A DNA stretch of 64,000 nucleotides from Staphylococcus pasteuri (GTDB taxonomy: Bacteria; Bacillota; Bacilli; Staphylococcales; Staphylococcaceae), in assembly GCF_003970495.1 (NCBI RefSeq), contig NZ_RXWW01000040.1:1-64000 (forward strand), written 5' to 3'. The notes below the pieces were generated by a model, which was given only the letters and a program-made list of their open reading frames with translations, ran no database searches and was not told the origin of the DNA. This document shows positions 36,524-46,739 of this stretch, piece by piece (the first letter of the stretch is position 1; the number at the start of each line of letters is the position of its first letter). A program made the position numbers and the translations under genes.

Positions 36524-39500
36524 ATGAATTTATTTAAACAACAAAAGTTTAGTATTCGAAAATTTAATGTTGGTATTTTCTCAGCATTAATTGCTACAGT
36601 AGCATTTTTAGGCGTAAATACTAATAGTGCTGAAGCATCAGAAGTAGAGAATGGGGTTGCTAATAACCAAGTCGATAACGCTGTCGTTAATCAAGAGCAA
36701 ACTAATAATGTAGACAGCCAATTCAGTGACACAAATCAAGTAGTTGACCCTAACGTTAATCAAGCTACTACTGAGAATAATAACCAAGACGCAACAACTG
36801 AAAATATTAATAATCCTGTTGTGAATAGTGGGGAAGGCGTTAGTAATCAAGATAATACTACTACAAATGATGAAGTTAATACCCCAGCCGTAGAAGTTGT
36901 ACAACCTGCTGTTTCGTTAGATGACTTACAAACACCAAAATTACCAACTGAATTAAATAATGATAATCAAAATAGTAAAGTACCAACGGAAGGTTTAAAC
37001 AAACCTGTCGCAACAGTAGAAACAAATCAGTCTCCTAAGAAAAGAAGTAAACGTGACGTGGGAGATAGTACAAACGATAATAATGTAGTAGCTAATAACC
37101 AAGTGGATAATGCTCAAAATCAAACATTAAATAATGCTAAACAAGTCGCTACTAATGAAATTAATCAAAAAGCTACTGAGAAAAACCAATCAATTAATAC
37201 TACTGCAGAAGCCACACAAGAGGAAAAGCAAGTTGCATTAACAGACGTTGAGCACCAACAATTTAATGCTAATAATAATATTCAACAAGCTGCATCTGAA
37301 AACGATGTTACTACAGCAAAAAATAATGGTTTAACTGCTATTGATAATATTACTGTACAAACACATGCTAAAGAAGCTGCACGTAATGCGATTGTTCAAA
37401 AGGTAGCTGATCAAATCTTAAATATTAATAATAACCAAAATGCTACAAATGAAGAAAAAGCAGAAGCAGTAAACCAAGTTCATAATGTTGAACACCAGGC
37501 CTTAAAAAACATCAATGGTGCTAATACACAAGATGAAATAAATAATATTCAAAATCAAAATGTTACATCAATTGGAAAAGTTGAACCTACTACAACTGTG
37601 AAACCAACTGCTATTTCTGAAGTTAATCAAGCTGCAACTGAACATAATAGTACTATTGATGGAAATAGTGGTGCTACAACAGAAGAAAAAGCGAAGGCAA
37701 AAGAAAAAGTAAATGGATTAGCAGGGGTTACAACTTATAACATTAATCATTCTTCTTCAAATCAAGAAGTTAATCAAGCTAAAGAATTAGGTATAAATCA
37801 AATTAATGCAATTACGCCAGAAACGGCCGTAAAAGATTCGGCGAATGACGAAGTTAATCAAGCAGCACAACAACAAAAAGAACATAATAATAATAACTAT
37901 GCAGATGCTACGACAGAAGAAAAAAAAGAAGCTAATAATTTAGTAGATAGTTTAGCCAATGAGGCACATACTGACATTGCAGCTGCTAATACAAAAGACG
38001 AAGTAAATAATGTGAAAAATAATACTGTACAAGCCTTACAAAATGCTAGCACTGTTGTTGCAAAGAAACCAGCTGCAAGAGACCAAATTAATCAAGCACT
38101 AAGTGATAAAAAACAAGCGATTAATAATTCAAATCAATCAACAACAGAAGAAAAAGCTGACGCAATTAATCAATTAGATCCGAAAAAAGCTGAAATTGAT
38201 AATAATATCAATCAAGCTACAACTAATGATGAAGTGTCAACTGCTGTAACAAATGGTTTAAATGAACTCAATAATATTGAACCTGCAACTGTTAAAAAGC
38301 AACAAGCAAAAACAACTATTGCTCAAGATGCAGATAATCACAAGCAACTTATCAATCAAGATACTAATTCAACTACTGAAGAACATGATGCAGCTAACGC
38401 TAAGATAGATCAAGCAGTTGCAAAAGCCAATAATGATATTGACCAAGCAGCTACTAATAATGATGTAGATAATGCTGTTGCAACTAACCAAACAGAGATT
38501 AACCAAATACAACAAGATGCTCAAGTCAAACCTGCTGCAAAAGCAGAAATTGCTCAAAAAGTTACTGAACAAGAAACGGTTATACAAGCAACTCGAGGTA
38601 CAACTACTGAAGAAATTAATGAAGCACTTCAAGCCTTACAAACAGCTAAAACTCAAGCTGACCAAGCTATAGATGCAGCACAGTCAAATGCGGATGTAGA
38701 AAATGTTAAAAATGAAGAAATAGCTAAAATAGCTTCAATTTTACCATCACAAGAATACAAAAATAATGCTATAGCTGAAATAGAAAATTTAGGTGAACAA
38801 CGCAAAGTAGAACTAACTCAAAATCCTGATATGACTAAAGAAGAACGTGATGATACTGTTGATTCAGTAGATAGAGCAGTAGGTCAAGGTACTAATAATG
38901 TTTACCAAGCTTTGAGTAAACAATCCGTTGATAATGCTAAAAATGATGCGATTACTAACATCAACCAAGTTAGAGCATTTGTGAATGTAAAACAAGATGC
39001 GAGAGACGCAATCAGCCAAGTAGCTGATCAACGTAAACAAACTTTCCCTAATGATGTTCATGCAACTGATGAAGAAAAACAAGAAGCTTCAAATAATGTT
39101 GATGCAATTGTTACAAAAGCAAATGAACAAATTAACCAAGCTACTACTGATGCACAGGTAGCGCAAGTTAAAAATCAAGCCATTCAAGATATAGATTTAG
39201 TAGTACCACAAAGTAATGCTAAAACGACAGCTTTATCAAATATTCAAACTAAACAGGAACAACAAACATATATTATAAACAACGAACCAAATGCTACTTC
39301 AGAGGAAAAAGCGATTGCTTTACAAGAGTTAAATCAAGTAGTTACAAACGCCAATAATGAAGTTAATGCGGCTACTACAAATGCACAAGTGGCTACAGCT
39401 GAACAAAATGGTATAACAGCTATTAGTAACACACTTCCAGCAACACAGACTAAAGGTGATGCTAAAGCTGCATTAGATCAAGCTGCTACAAATCAAAAAG

Positions 39501-42097
39501 CATTATTAGGTCAAAATCAAGATGCAACTACTGAAGAAAAAGATGCGGCAAATCAATTAATCGATCGAGCTCTTAATAATGCGAAACAATCTGTTACTGA
39601 TGTAGATAGTGCTATAGATGTTGAAACTAAAAAGAATGAAGGTATCGACAATATCAATCAAATAACTGCAGATACAGGTGTTAAAACTGCTGTAAAACAA
39701 GATTTACAAAATCAAGCTAATGCTAAAAAGCAAGAAATTGCTAATAGTCCTTTATCTACTGAAGAAGAAAAACAAGCAGCAAATACAAAAGTTGATAATG
39801 CATTACAACAAGGTTTAACTGATGTTACTAACGCTCAAAGTATTGTAGACGTTAATAATGCAGTTAAAACTAACGATGAAACCATTCAAGCCATTCAACC
39901 AGAAACTACAGTCAAAGATAATGCTAAAAAAGAAGCTTTAAACATCTTGAATCAACAAAAAGATACAATTTATCAAAATGCCAATGCTACTGCTGAAGAA
40001 AAGCAATTAGCTGGTGATAAATTAGATCAATTAGCTTCTAAAGTTATCAATAATATTAATCAAGCAAACACTAACAATGATGTAGATCAAGCTAAAACAA
40101 ATGCAATAACAGAAATCAATCAATTTACACCATCAATTGTTAAGAAAGAAAATGCTAATGAAGAATTAACAGATGCGGCAGATTTAAAACAAGCTGAGTT
40201 AGATAAATCTCAAAATAATAGTCAAGAAGATATTGATGATGCTAAACAAACAGTACAAGCTATTTTATCTAAAGCTAAAGAACAAGTGAACCAAGCACAA
40301 ACTAATCAACAAGTTGATGAAGCTAAAGCTAATGGAATTAATGCATTACAAAATGTTCAACCAATAGGTGGATTAAGACGAGATGCATTAAAAGAAGTTA
40401 ATGATGTTTACAATGATAAAGTTAATGAAATACAAGATGCTGTGAATGGTACACAAGAAGAAATTACAGCTACATTGAATAATTTAAATAACATAAAAGC
40501 TCAAGATGACACAGCGATTAACCAAGCTACAAATGTACAACAATTAACAACTGCCAAAGACCAAGCTTTAAGTGATATTAATAGTTTTGAATTCACATTT
40601 ACTAAAAAGTCAGATGCCATTACAGAAATTCGTGATGCTTTATCAGCTAAAGAAAATTCTATTAATGAAAATAACAAAGCAACTTCTCAAGAAAAAGATA
40701 ATGCTATAAATAGTGCTAGAGAACAAGCAAATATTGCATTTATTAACATTAATAACGCTGATACAAATCAACAAGTTGATGATGCAGTGTCAAACGGTAA
40801 AGCAGAAATTGATCAGGTCACTCCAGAAGTTGTAACTAAACCAAATGCGATTGAATCTATTAATCAACTTGCTGATCAATTAAAAGAAACATTTGGACAA
40901 ACATTAGGCGCTACACTTGATGAATCTGAAGAAGCTGCACAAAAAGTAGATACTATTGTTAATAACGCTAACAATGAAATTGAAAATGCAGCATCTGACA
41001 TTGATGTAGCTCAAATCAAAGCGAATGCTATGAATGATTTAAATCAAGTTGTCATTAATGTTGAACAAATTTCTAATGCAGCAAAAGCATTAAGAGAAGA
41101 AGCGGATAAAGTTAAAGAAACAATTGATTCAAATGAAGATGCAGTAGAAAGTGAAAAATTAGCTGCTAAAGAAAATTTGAATAATATTTTAGAAAAAGGT
41201 TTAGCTGTATTAAATGTACAAAATACTAATGAAGAAGTAGCGAATGCAAAATCAAACTTTATAGATCAAATTAAAGCTATCAAAGTGGATACAGTTGTTA
41301 AACCTAGAGCTATATCAGAAGTAACGAAATTTGTTAATAACCAAGTTGCATTAATTCAAAGTTCAACAAAAGCTACTACTGACGAAAAAGAAGACGCAAT
41401 TAATAGAGTGAAAGCAATTGAAGATGAATCATTAGCATCAATAAAAAATGCCAATAATAGTAATGACATTAACGAAGTGGTTGAAAATGCTCAATTAAAA
41501 TTAGGATCAGTGAATGTTAAAGCTATAATTAAAGAAGAAACAATCAAAGCATTAGATGATAAGATTGCAGAACAAAAAGAAAAGATTAATAATTCACAAG
41601 CAAATCAAGAACAAAAAGATAAAGCATTGAGTCAATTAGGCCAGCTTACTTCTAAAATTGGTGAACAAGTAGATCAAGCCCAATCAAATGAAGATGTGTT
41701 AAAAGTTAAAGAAGAAACAATCAAACAAATTGAAGCGATTGTTCCAAAAGTAACTCAAAAAACACCTCAAAAAGATCCAAACCAAGAACCGGTAAAAACA
41801 CCTCAAAAAGACAAAGATAATGATAATGATGTTCCAACTCAACAAACAACAGTCACTGGAAGCAAAACTGATGAAGATAATACTCCTATAAAAAATGGAG
41901 AAAACATCGATGAACAAGTTACTTCATCAACAGTTGAACAAAGTGAAGAGAACGACAATAACTCAACATCAGAAGCTAAACAATTACCAGAAACTGGACA
42001 AAACGATAGTCACATACCAGTGGCAGGAATTGCCTTTGCGGCTGGTGCTGCTATAGTTAGCAGACGACTAAGTCAAAAGAAAGATAAATCAGAATAA
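36524..42097 (+). CDS. Second giant LPXTG adhesin with about 20 DUF1542 repeats
   Basis: 1857 aa, cell-wall anchored. YSIRK signal (FSIRKFNVGIFSALIA) with likely cleavage after residue 38. Asn-rich linker to KKRSKRDVG near 175, then about 20 tandem 77-residue helical repeats (about 205-1745). A Lys/Asp/Thr-rich wall-spanning region follows, then LPETG near 1823 with a hydrophobic segment and RRLSQKKDK tail. It lacks the non-repeat domain of sasC. ATG 36524 is fixed by CTAGGAGGACAATCATT and by identity of MNLFK..FSIRKFN with sasC; 31 upstream codons are rejected. A role in intercellular adhesion is inferred. Confidence 0.87.
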   Translation: MNLFKQQKFSIRKFNVGIFSALIATVAFLGVNTNSAEASEVENGVANNQVDNAVVNQEQTNNVDSQFSDTNQVVDPNVNQATTENNNQDATTENINNPVVNSGEGVSNQDNTTTNDEVNTPAVEVVQPAVSLDDLQTPKLPTELNNDNQNSKVPTEGLNKPVATVETNQSPKKRSKRDVGDSTNDNNVVANNQVDNAQNQTLNNAKQVATNEINQKATEKNQSINTTAEATQEEKQVALTDVEHQQFNANNNIQQAASENDVTTAKNNGLTAIDNITVQTHAKEAARNAIVQKVADQILNINNNQNATNEEKAEAVNQVHNVEHQALKNINGANTQDEINNIQNQNVTSIGKVEPTTTVKPTAISEVNQAATEHNSTIDGNSGATTEEKAKAKEKVNGLAGVTTYNINHSSSNQEVNQAKELGINQINAITPETAVKDSANDEVNQAAQQQKEHNNNNYADATTEEKKEANNLVDSLANEAHTDIAAANTKDEVNNVKNNTVQALQNASTVVAKKPAARDQINQALSDKKQAINNSNQSTTEEKADAINQLDPKKAEIDNNINQATTNDEVSTAVTNGLNELNNIEPATVKKQQAKTTIAQDADNHKQLINQDTNSTTEEHDAANAKIDQAVAKANNDIDQAATNNDVDNAVATNQTEINQIQQDAQVKPAAKAEIAQKVTEQETVIQATRGTTTEEINEALQALQTAKTQADQAIDAAQSNADVENVKNEEIAKIASILPSQEYKNNAIAEIENLGEQRKVELTQNPDMTKEERDDTVDSVDRAVGQGTNNVYQALSKQSVDNAKNDAITNINQVRAFVNVKQDARDAISQVADQRKQTFPNDVHATDEEKQEASNNVDAIVTKANEQINQATTDAQVAQVKNQAIQDIDLVVPQSNAKTTALSNIQTKQEQQTYIINNEPNATSEEKAIALQELNQVVTNANNEVNAATTNAQVATAEQNGITAISNTLPATQTKGDAKAALDQAATNQKALLGQNQDATTEEKDAANQLIDRALNNAKQSVTDVDSAIDVETKKNEGIDNINQITADTGVKTAVKQDLQNQANAKKQEIANSPLSTEEEKQAANTKVDNALQQGLTDVTNAQSIVDVNNAVKTNDETIQAIQPETTVKDNAKKEALNILNQQKDTIYQNANATAEEKQLAGDKLDQLASKVINNINQANTNNDVDQAKTNAITEINQFTPSIVKKENANEELTDAADLKQAELDKSQNNSQEDIDDAKQTVQAILSKAKEQVNQAQTNQQVDEAKANGINALQNVQPIGGLRRDALKEVNDVYNDKVNEIQDAVNGTQEEITATLNNLNNIKAQDDTAINQATNVQQLTTAKDQALSDINSFEFTFTKKSDAITEIRDALSAKENSINENNKATSQEKDNAINSAREQANIAFININNADTNQQVDDAVSNGKAEIDQVTPEVVTKPNAIESINQLADQLKETFGQTLGATLDESEEAAQKVDTIVNNANNEIENAASDIDVAQIKANAMNDLNQVVINVEQISNAAKALREEADKVKETIDSNEDAVESEKLAAKENLNNILEKGLAVLNVQNTNEEVANAKSNFIDQIKAIKVDTVVKPRAISEVTKFVNNQVALIQSSTKATTDEKEDAINRVKAIEDESLASIKNANNSNDINEVVENAQLKLGSVNVKAIIKEETIKALDDKIAEQKEKINNSQANQEQKDKALSQLGQLTSKIGEQVDQAQSNEDVLKVKEETIKQIEAIVPKVTQKTPQKDPNQEPVKTPQKDKDNDNDVPTQQTTVTGSKTDEDNTPIKNGENIDEQVTSSTVEQSEENDNNSTSEAKQLPETGQNDSHIPVAGIAFAAGAAIVSRRLSQKKDKSE
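37138..41760 (+). repeat. About 20 tandem DUF1542-type repeats
   Basis: Period 77 residues (231 bp), same repeat family as in sasC. Units are opened by A-[KRI]-x-x-[IL] and contain ATTEEK-like motifs. Confidence 0.85.
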
Positions 42098-42139
42098 AAT
42101 AGTTAAACTGTAAGTTTGATCCAATAAAATCATAAATAA

Positions 42140-42175
42140 AACAGAGTTTAGGTATTAATCCTAAACTCTGTTTTT
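42140..42175. terminator. Bidirectional terminator, adhesin / flavoprotein
   Basis: AACAGAGTTTAGG (42140-42152) / CCTAAACTCTGTT (42160-42172) then T-run, between convergent genes. Confidence 0.93.
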
Positions 42176-42187
42176 ATATACAAATAT

Positions 42188-43450
42188 TTATAATAAATTA
42201 TCATATTTTCCAGCATTTAAACCTGCTACGTGACCAGTAACTAATGCACTTGTAATATTATATCCACCAGTATAACCGTGGATATCTAACACTTCACCAC
42301 ATAAGAAAAGGCCTTTAGACAATTTCGACATCATAGTCTTAGGTTCTATCTCTTTTAAAGAAACACCGCCACCAGTTACGAACGCCTTATCAATTGGTAA
42401 AGTTCCATTAACATTAAATGAAAATCCTTTTAATAACTTAACTATTGTATTTAATTGTTGATTTGAAAGATGATGTGATGTTGTTTCATTATCAATTTCA
42501 GCTTGTTCTAAAATAAATAACAAATATCTTTCTTCAATTAACCCATGTAGACTGTTTTTAATATATTTATCAGGTTCATCTTTTAATAATTTTCTAATAT
42601 GTTGTGAAAGTTCATCTTCGTTCATAGTTGGAAAGACATCAAGTGCCATTTTTATATCTTGTTTCTTTTGATTTTTTTGTTCTTTATAAACAAATTGACT
42701 ACATCTTAATGCAGCTGGTCCACTGACACCAAAATGTGTAAAAATCATATCCATTTGATGACTAATTCTTTTTTTGCCATTCTTTTTTAATACGGATAAT
42801 TCTACATCTTTGAGACTTAGTCCTTTCAATGTTTTATCTTTAATAAAACGTTCAGGAGAAGTGATAGGTACTTCGGTAGGGAACAATTCTGTAATAGAAT
42901 GGCCTAGCGATTTTGCAAAAGTATATCCGTCACCAGTCGAACCTGTTTGGGGTACACTCGTACCACCAGTTGCTATAATTAAACTTTTAGATTTATAAGT
43001 TTGTTGTGCAGTTTCAACTGAAAAAATACCCTCATTATCTTGTGATACATTAAGAACAGTGGTTTCTTCCTTAACTGTAACATTTTGTTTATTAATCGTA
43101 TCAACTAAAGTATCAACGACGTCTTGCGCTTTATTTGATACAGGGAACATGCGCCCATGATCTTCTTCTTTGAGTTTTACGCCACGACTCTCAAAAAAAT
43201 GAATAATAGATTCATTATCAAAAACAGAGAAGGGACTATATAAAAATTTTCCATTTCCAGGAATGTTTTTAATAATTTCTTCATAAGGTAAGCGATTGGT
43301 TACATTGCAACGACCACCACCTGAAATTTTTAATTTTCTACCAAGTCCTTTCTTTTTTTCTAACAAGAGAACTTGGTTACTACTAGAGCTAGCGGCAACA
43401 GCAGCCATTAGTCCGCTGGGGCCACCACCGATGATGATTGTTTGATACAT
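42188..43450 (-). CDS. HI0933-family NAD(P)/FAD-dependent flavoprotein
   Basis: 420 aa. MYQTIIIGGGPSGLMAAVAA is the FAD dinucleotide motif, followed by GRKLKISGGGRCNVTN, characteristic of the HI0933/YtfP family, and the C-terminal GGVSLKEIEPKTM and GYTGGYNITSA blocks. Enzymatic role unknown. The start ATG 43450 follows GGAGGCAGTTAAA; a 28-codon upstream extension in frame has no support. Divergent from murJ. It ends at a terminator shared with the second adhesin. Confidence 0.93.
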   Translation of the reverse strand: MYQTIIIGGGPSGLMAAVAASSSSNQVLLLEKKKGLGRKLKISGGGRCNVTNRLPYEEIIKNIPGNGKFLYSPFSVFDNESIIHFFESRGVKLKEEDHGRMFPVSNKAQDVVDTLVDTINKQNVTVKEETTVLNVSQDNEGIFSVETAQQTYKSKSLIIATGGTSVPQTGSTGDGYTFAKSLGHSITELFPTEVPITSPERFIKDKTLKGLSLKDVELSVLKKNGKKRISHQMDMIFTHFGVSGPAALRCSQFVYKEQKNQKKQDIKMALDVFPTMNEDELSQHIRKLLKDEPDKYIKNSLHGLIEERYLLFILEQAEIDNETTSHHLSNQQLNTIVKLLKGFSFNVNGTLPIDKAFVTGGGVSLKEIEPKTMMSKLSKGLFLCGEVLDIHGYTGGYNITSALVTGHVAGLNAGKYDNLL

Positions 43451-43770
43451 TTTAACTGCCTCCAATAAATATTCATCACTATTGTATCTGAATAGAAAAA
43501 TATATGCTATAGAAGTTGTATAATTAGATGACAATGAATAAAATGAGAATTATAATAGGAAACTTGAAGTATCATACATAAAAATCGACTAGCTAAGATT
43601 TGAGATTGCTTTTTATTTTATCAAAAGCGTGTTTACTAATAAAAATATGATAAAATCAATTAACACAAATAGTTTTTGTGATATATTTTATATTAATGTA
43701 AGCTAATGATAATGAATAAGATATGAAGTTAAATAACTTTAATAAACTTTTAAAGATAGGAAGATAGTTA
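43451..43770. other. Divergent intergenic region, flavoprotein / murJ
   Basis: 320 bp, AT-rich. A short CACAAATAGTTTTTGTG dyad lies near 43665. I see no riboswitch, no small gene with a ribosome site, and no cre match good enough to call. Confidence 0.4.
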
Positions 43771-45432
43771 ATGAGCGAAAGTAAAGAAATGGTTCGTGGG
43801 ACCTTCTTAATTACATTTAGTATATTAATTACGAAAGTTCTAGGTGTTCTATTTATTATTCCGTTTAACCATTTAATTGGTGGACAAGAAAATATGGCAC
43901 CGTTTACTTATGCCTATGCGCCATATAATATTGCAATAGCTGTAGCAACAGCTGGCGTACCGTTAGCAGCTTCAAAATATGTTGCTAAATACAATGCTTT
44001 AGGTGCATACAAAGTAAGTCAGAAGTTTTATAAATCAAGTTTTATAGTGATGAGTATAACTGGTATTCTAGGATTTTTACTATTATACTTCCTAGCACCA
44101 TATATTTCAGAATTAACACTATCACGTAATGCATCAGATAAAAATGGTTGGTCAGTTGCTGATATTACATGGATTATTAGAATTATAAGTATGGTTGTTA
44201 TATTTATACCAGTACTAGCAACTTGGAGAGGTATATTCCAAGGTTATAAATCTATGGGACCAACAGCAGTATCAGAAGTTACAGAACAAATTGCACGTGT
44301 AATATTCATTTTAGTTGGAAGTTATTTAGTGTTAAATGTCTTTAATGGCACTGTATTAATGGCTAATGGTATAGCTACGTTTGCAGCAGCTATTGGTGCG
44401 ATAACAGGTATTTTCACATTATGGTATTACTGGAGAAAACGTAAGAAACATATTGATAAAATGGTTTTATCAGATAACACAGATATAAATGTATCTTACG
44501 GAAATATGTATAAAGAAATTATAAAATATAGTATTCCATTTGTAATTGTGAGTTTAAACTTCCCGTTATTTAATTTAGTCGATCAATTTACTCATAACGG
44601 AGCTTTATCTATTGTAGGCGTATCTTCACAATTACAAGATATTTTCTTTAATATGTTGAATATGTCAACAAATAAAATAGTAATGATTCCTACATCTTTA
44701 AGTGCTGGTTTTGCAGTAAGTTTAATACCTTATATTACTAAGACATACGAAGAAGGTCGATTGCATGAAATGCATAGACAGATAAGAACATCTATTGGAG
44801 TGCTTATGTTTATTACTGTTCCTGCTAGTATAGGAATTATGGCATTAGCTCAACCATTATTTACAGTTTTCTATGGCTACGATCCAGTTGTTCAAGGTCA
44901 TGACCCTAACTTTGATGGTAGTAGATTGTTATTCATATATGCTCCAGTAGCAATTTTAATTTCATTATTAAGTGTGACGGCTTCAATGTTACAAGGTATT
45001 GATAAACAGAAGTTAACTGTATATGTGATCTTGGGTGCAGTGGCTATTAAGTTGATATTAAACTATCCTCTAATTATGTTATTACGTACACCAGGTGCAG
45101 TACTTAGTACGTCAATTGCATTATTATTCGCAATTGGTTGCAACTTCTTTATCTTAAAGAAATATGCCAAATTTAAGTTCAGCTATAGTTGGATTCATTT
45201 TGGAAAAATATTCTTGTATTCATTCATTATGATGATAGGTGTAGAACTTGTCTTCTTTATTGGTAAGCTATTCTTAGCACCAAGTAAAGTAGGATATCTA
45301 ATTATTATTATTGCTGGTGTTATCGTAGGTGCTGCAATTTATGGTGGAATTACAATAAAAACTAAATTTGCTGATGAATTTTTAGGAGAAATACCTGAAA
45401 AAATTAGACGTAAAGTTGGGTTCTTACGATGA
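43771..45432 (+). CDS. murJ: Lipid II flippase MurJ (YtgP-type)
   Basis: 553 aa, about 14 membrane helices, of the MVF/MOP flippase superfamily. It begins with the typical amphipathic start and RGTFLITFSILITKVLGVLFIIPFN, carries the arginine-bearing helices expected for lipid-linked cargo, and ends with a basic tail. YtgP of B. subtilis and the S. aureus ortholog at this locus are the essential MurJ-type flippases that turn lipid II across the membrane. GATAGGAAGATAGTTA precedes the ATG. The stop overlaps the pseudouridine synthase start by 4 bp. Confidence 0.9.
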   Translation: MSESKEMVRGTFLITFSILITKVLGVLFIIPFNHLIGGQENMAPFTYAYAPYNIAIAVATAGVPLAASKYVAKYNALGAYKVSQKFYKSSFIVMSITGILGFLLLYFLAPYISELTLSRNASDKNGWSVADITWIIRIISMVVIFIPVLATWRGIFQGYKSMGPTAVSEVTEQIARVIFILVGSYLVLNVFNGTVLMANGIATFAAAIGAITGIFTLWYYWRKRKKHIDKMVLSDNTDINVSYGNMYKEIIKYSIPFVIVSLNFPLFNLVDQFTHNGALSIVGVSSQLQDIFFNMLNMSTNKIVMIPTSLSAGFAVSLIPYITKTYEEGRLHEMHRQIRTSIGVLMFITVPASIGIMALAQPLFTVFYGYDPVVQGHDPNFDGSRLLFIYAPVAILISLLSVTASMLQGIDKQKLTVYVILGAVAIKLILNYPLIMLLRTPGAVLSTSIALLFAIGCNFFILKKYAKFKFSYSWIHFGKIFLYSFIMMIGVELVFFIGKLFLAPSKVGYLIIIIAGVIVGAAIYGGITIKTKFADEFLGEIPEKIRRKVGFLR

Positions 45433-46121
45433 GAATTGATAAATTTTTAGCTAATATGGGGATTGGCACACGTAACGAAGTTAAACAAAACTTGAAAAAA
45501 GGTCATGTGAAAGTTAATGATAGCGTGACTAAATCACCAAAAACCCATATCAATCCTGAAGTAGATATAGTTAAAGTTAATGAGGAAGTTATTAAATATA
45601 TTGATAAAATTTATATTATGTTAAATAAACCAAGTGGTGTCATTTCTGTCACTGAAGATGACAAAGATAAAACCGTCATTGATTTAATCCCTGAGTATCA
45701 ACACTTGGGGATTTTCCCTGTCGGTAGATTAGATAAAGATACAGAAGGTTTATTGCTTATTACTAATGATGGGCAATTTAATCATGATTTGATGAGTCCT
45801 CATAAACACGTTCCTAAAACTTATGAAGTTGTGTCTCAAAATTCCATATCGGAAAATGATATTAAATTATTCGAAAAAGGTATAGAACTTTCTGATGGAA
45901 AGGTGAAGCCAGCTCAATTAGAAATAATTGAAAACAAGCTCTCACGTGTTACCATATATGAAGGTAAATACCACCAAGTAAAAAGAATGTTTCATGAGAT
46001 AGAAAATGAGGTATTAAAATTAAAACGTATTAAAATAGCTAATTTAGAGTTAGATGAAACACTCGAATTAGGAGAATATCGTTTATTAACAGAAAATGAT
46101 TTTAAATTATTGTTAAACTAA
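45429..46121 (+). CDS. RsuA-family rRNA pseudouridine synthase
   Basis: 230 aa. N-terminal S4 RNA-binding domain (MRIDKFLANMGIGTRNEVKQ), then the pseudouridine synthase domain with FPVGRLDKDTEGLLLITNDG, whose Asp at about 102 is catalytic, and a C-terminal EGKYHQVKRMF motif. The family modifies 16S rRNA (RsuA, U516) or 23S rRNA; RsuA-type is more likely from length. Coupled to murJ by an ATGA overlap. Confidence 0.93.
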   Translation: MRIDKFLANMGIGTRNEVKQNLKKGHVKVNDSVTKSPKTHINPEVDIVKVNEEVIKYIDKIYIMLNKPSGVISVTEDDKDKTVIDLIPEYQHLGIFPVGRLDKDTEGLLLITNDGQFNHDLMSPHKHVPKTYEVVSQNSISENDIKLFEKGIELSDGKVKPAQLEIIENKLSRVTIYEGKYHQVKRMFHEIENEVLKLKRIKIANLELDETLELGEYRLLTENDFKLLLN

Positions 46122-46141
46122 AGAAAGAGAAGGTGTAATTT

Positions 46142-46567
46142 ATGGCAAAAGGTACAAATTTATTTAGAGTAGTTCTAGGTTTAGGCGGCGCTGCAGCAGC
46201 AGTATTATTATCTCGTAAAGAAAGTAGAGATAAATTAAAAGAACAGTATAATCAATATAAAGAAGATCCAGAATCATACAAAGCAAATGCTAAAGATTTA
46301 GCTAATCAATTAAGTACGAAAGCTAATGAAACAATTCAAGACGTGAAAAACGATCCTAAAGGTTATGCAGAAAGATTAAAAAATGACCCTAAAGCTTTCT
46401 TAGAAGAAGAAAAAACTAAATTCACAAACTTAGATGATAAAAAAGAAGACGACCTAGACGAAGGTAAGTTTGATGATGAAGGTGGCGCAACAGTAAATAA
46501 TAATTTACGTGTCGTTTCAGAAGATGACTTAAAAAATAATAAAAATGCGTTAGATGATAACAAATAA
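46142..46567 (+). CDS. YtxH-domain protein
   Basis: 141 aa. Short N-terminal hydrophobic segment (FRVVLGLGGAAAAVLLS) followed by a long charged helical region with KDDPxSY-like repeats (EDPESYKANAKDL, NDPKGYAERLK, NDPKAFLEE) and a disordered acidic tail. YtxH-like proteins are small stress-associated membrane-anchored helices; no biochemical role is known. AGAGAAGGTGTAATTT precedes the ATG. It is 20 bp after the pseudouridine synthase gene and ends at a strong terminator. Confidence 0.82.
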   Translation: MAKGTNLFRVVLGLGGAAAAVLLSRKESRDKLKEQYNQYKEDPESYKANAKDLANQLSTKANETIQDVKNDPKGYAERLKNDPKAFLEEEKTKFTNLDDKKEDDLDEGKFDDEGGATVNNNLRVVSEDDLKNNKNALDDNK

Positions 46568-46581
46568 TATTGGTTAACTTG

Positions 46582-46626
46582 AAACCCTATGTACTATTTC
46601 CAATAAGAGATAGTACATAGGGTTTT
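46582..46626 (+). terminator. Terminator after the YtxH-domain gene
   Basis: AAACCCTATGTACTAT (46582-46597) pairs with ATAGTACATAGGGTTT, followed by TATTT. Confidence 0.92.
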
Positions 46627-46739
46627 ATTTAGTTATAAAAATTTAGAAAATTTCGTAATATTTCTGACGTCTTACTGTAGTTTCCTTGTAACTTCATGTA
46701 AAATAGTAAATAACTTATAAAAAAGGAAGTCGAATTCGA

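Noticed and set aside
32389..41760. Regular repeats that might be mistaken for CRISPR or minisatellite DNA
   Set aside because: The 231-bp period is coding, lacks identical short direct repeats with unique spacers, and reads as DUF1542 protein repeats.
43620..43660. cre-like sequence AAAAGCGTGTTTAC upstream of murJ
   Set aside because: Spacing around the central CG is wrong by one base and the left half does not match TGNAA.
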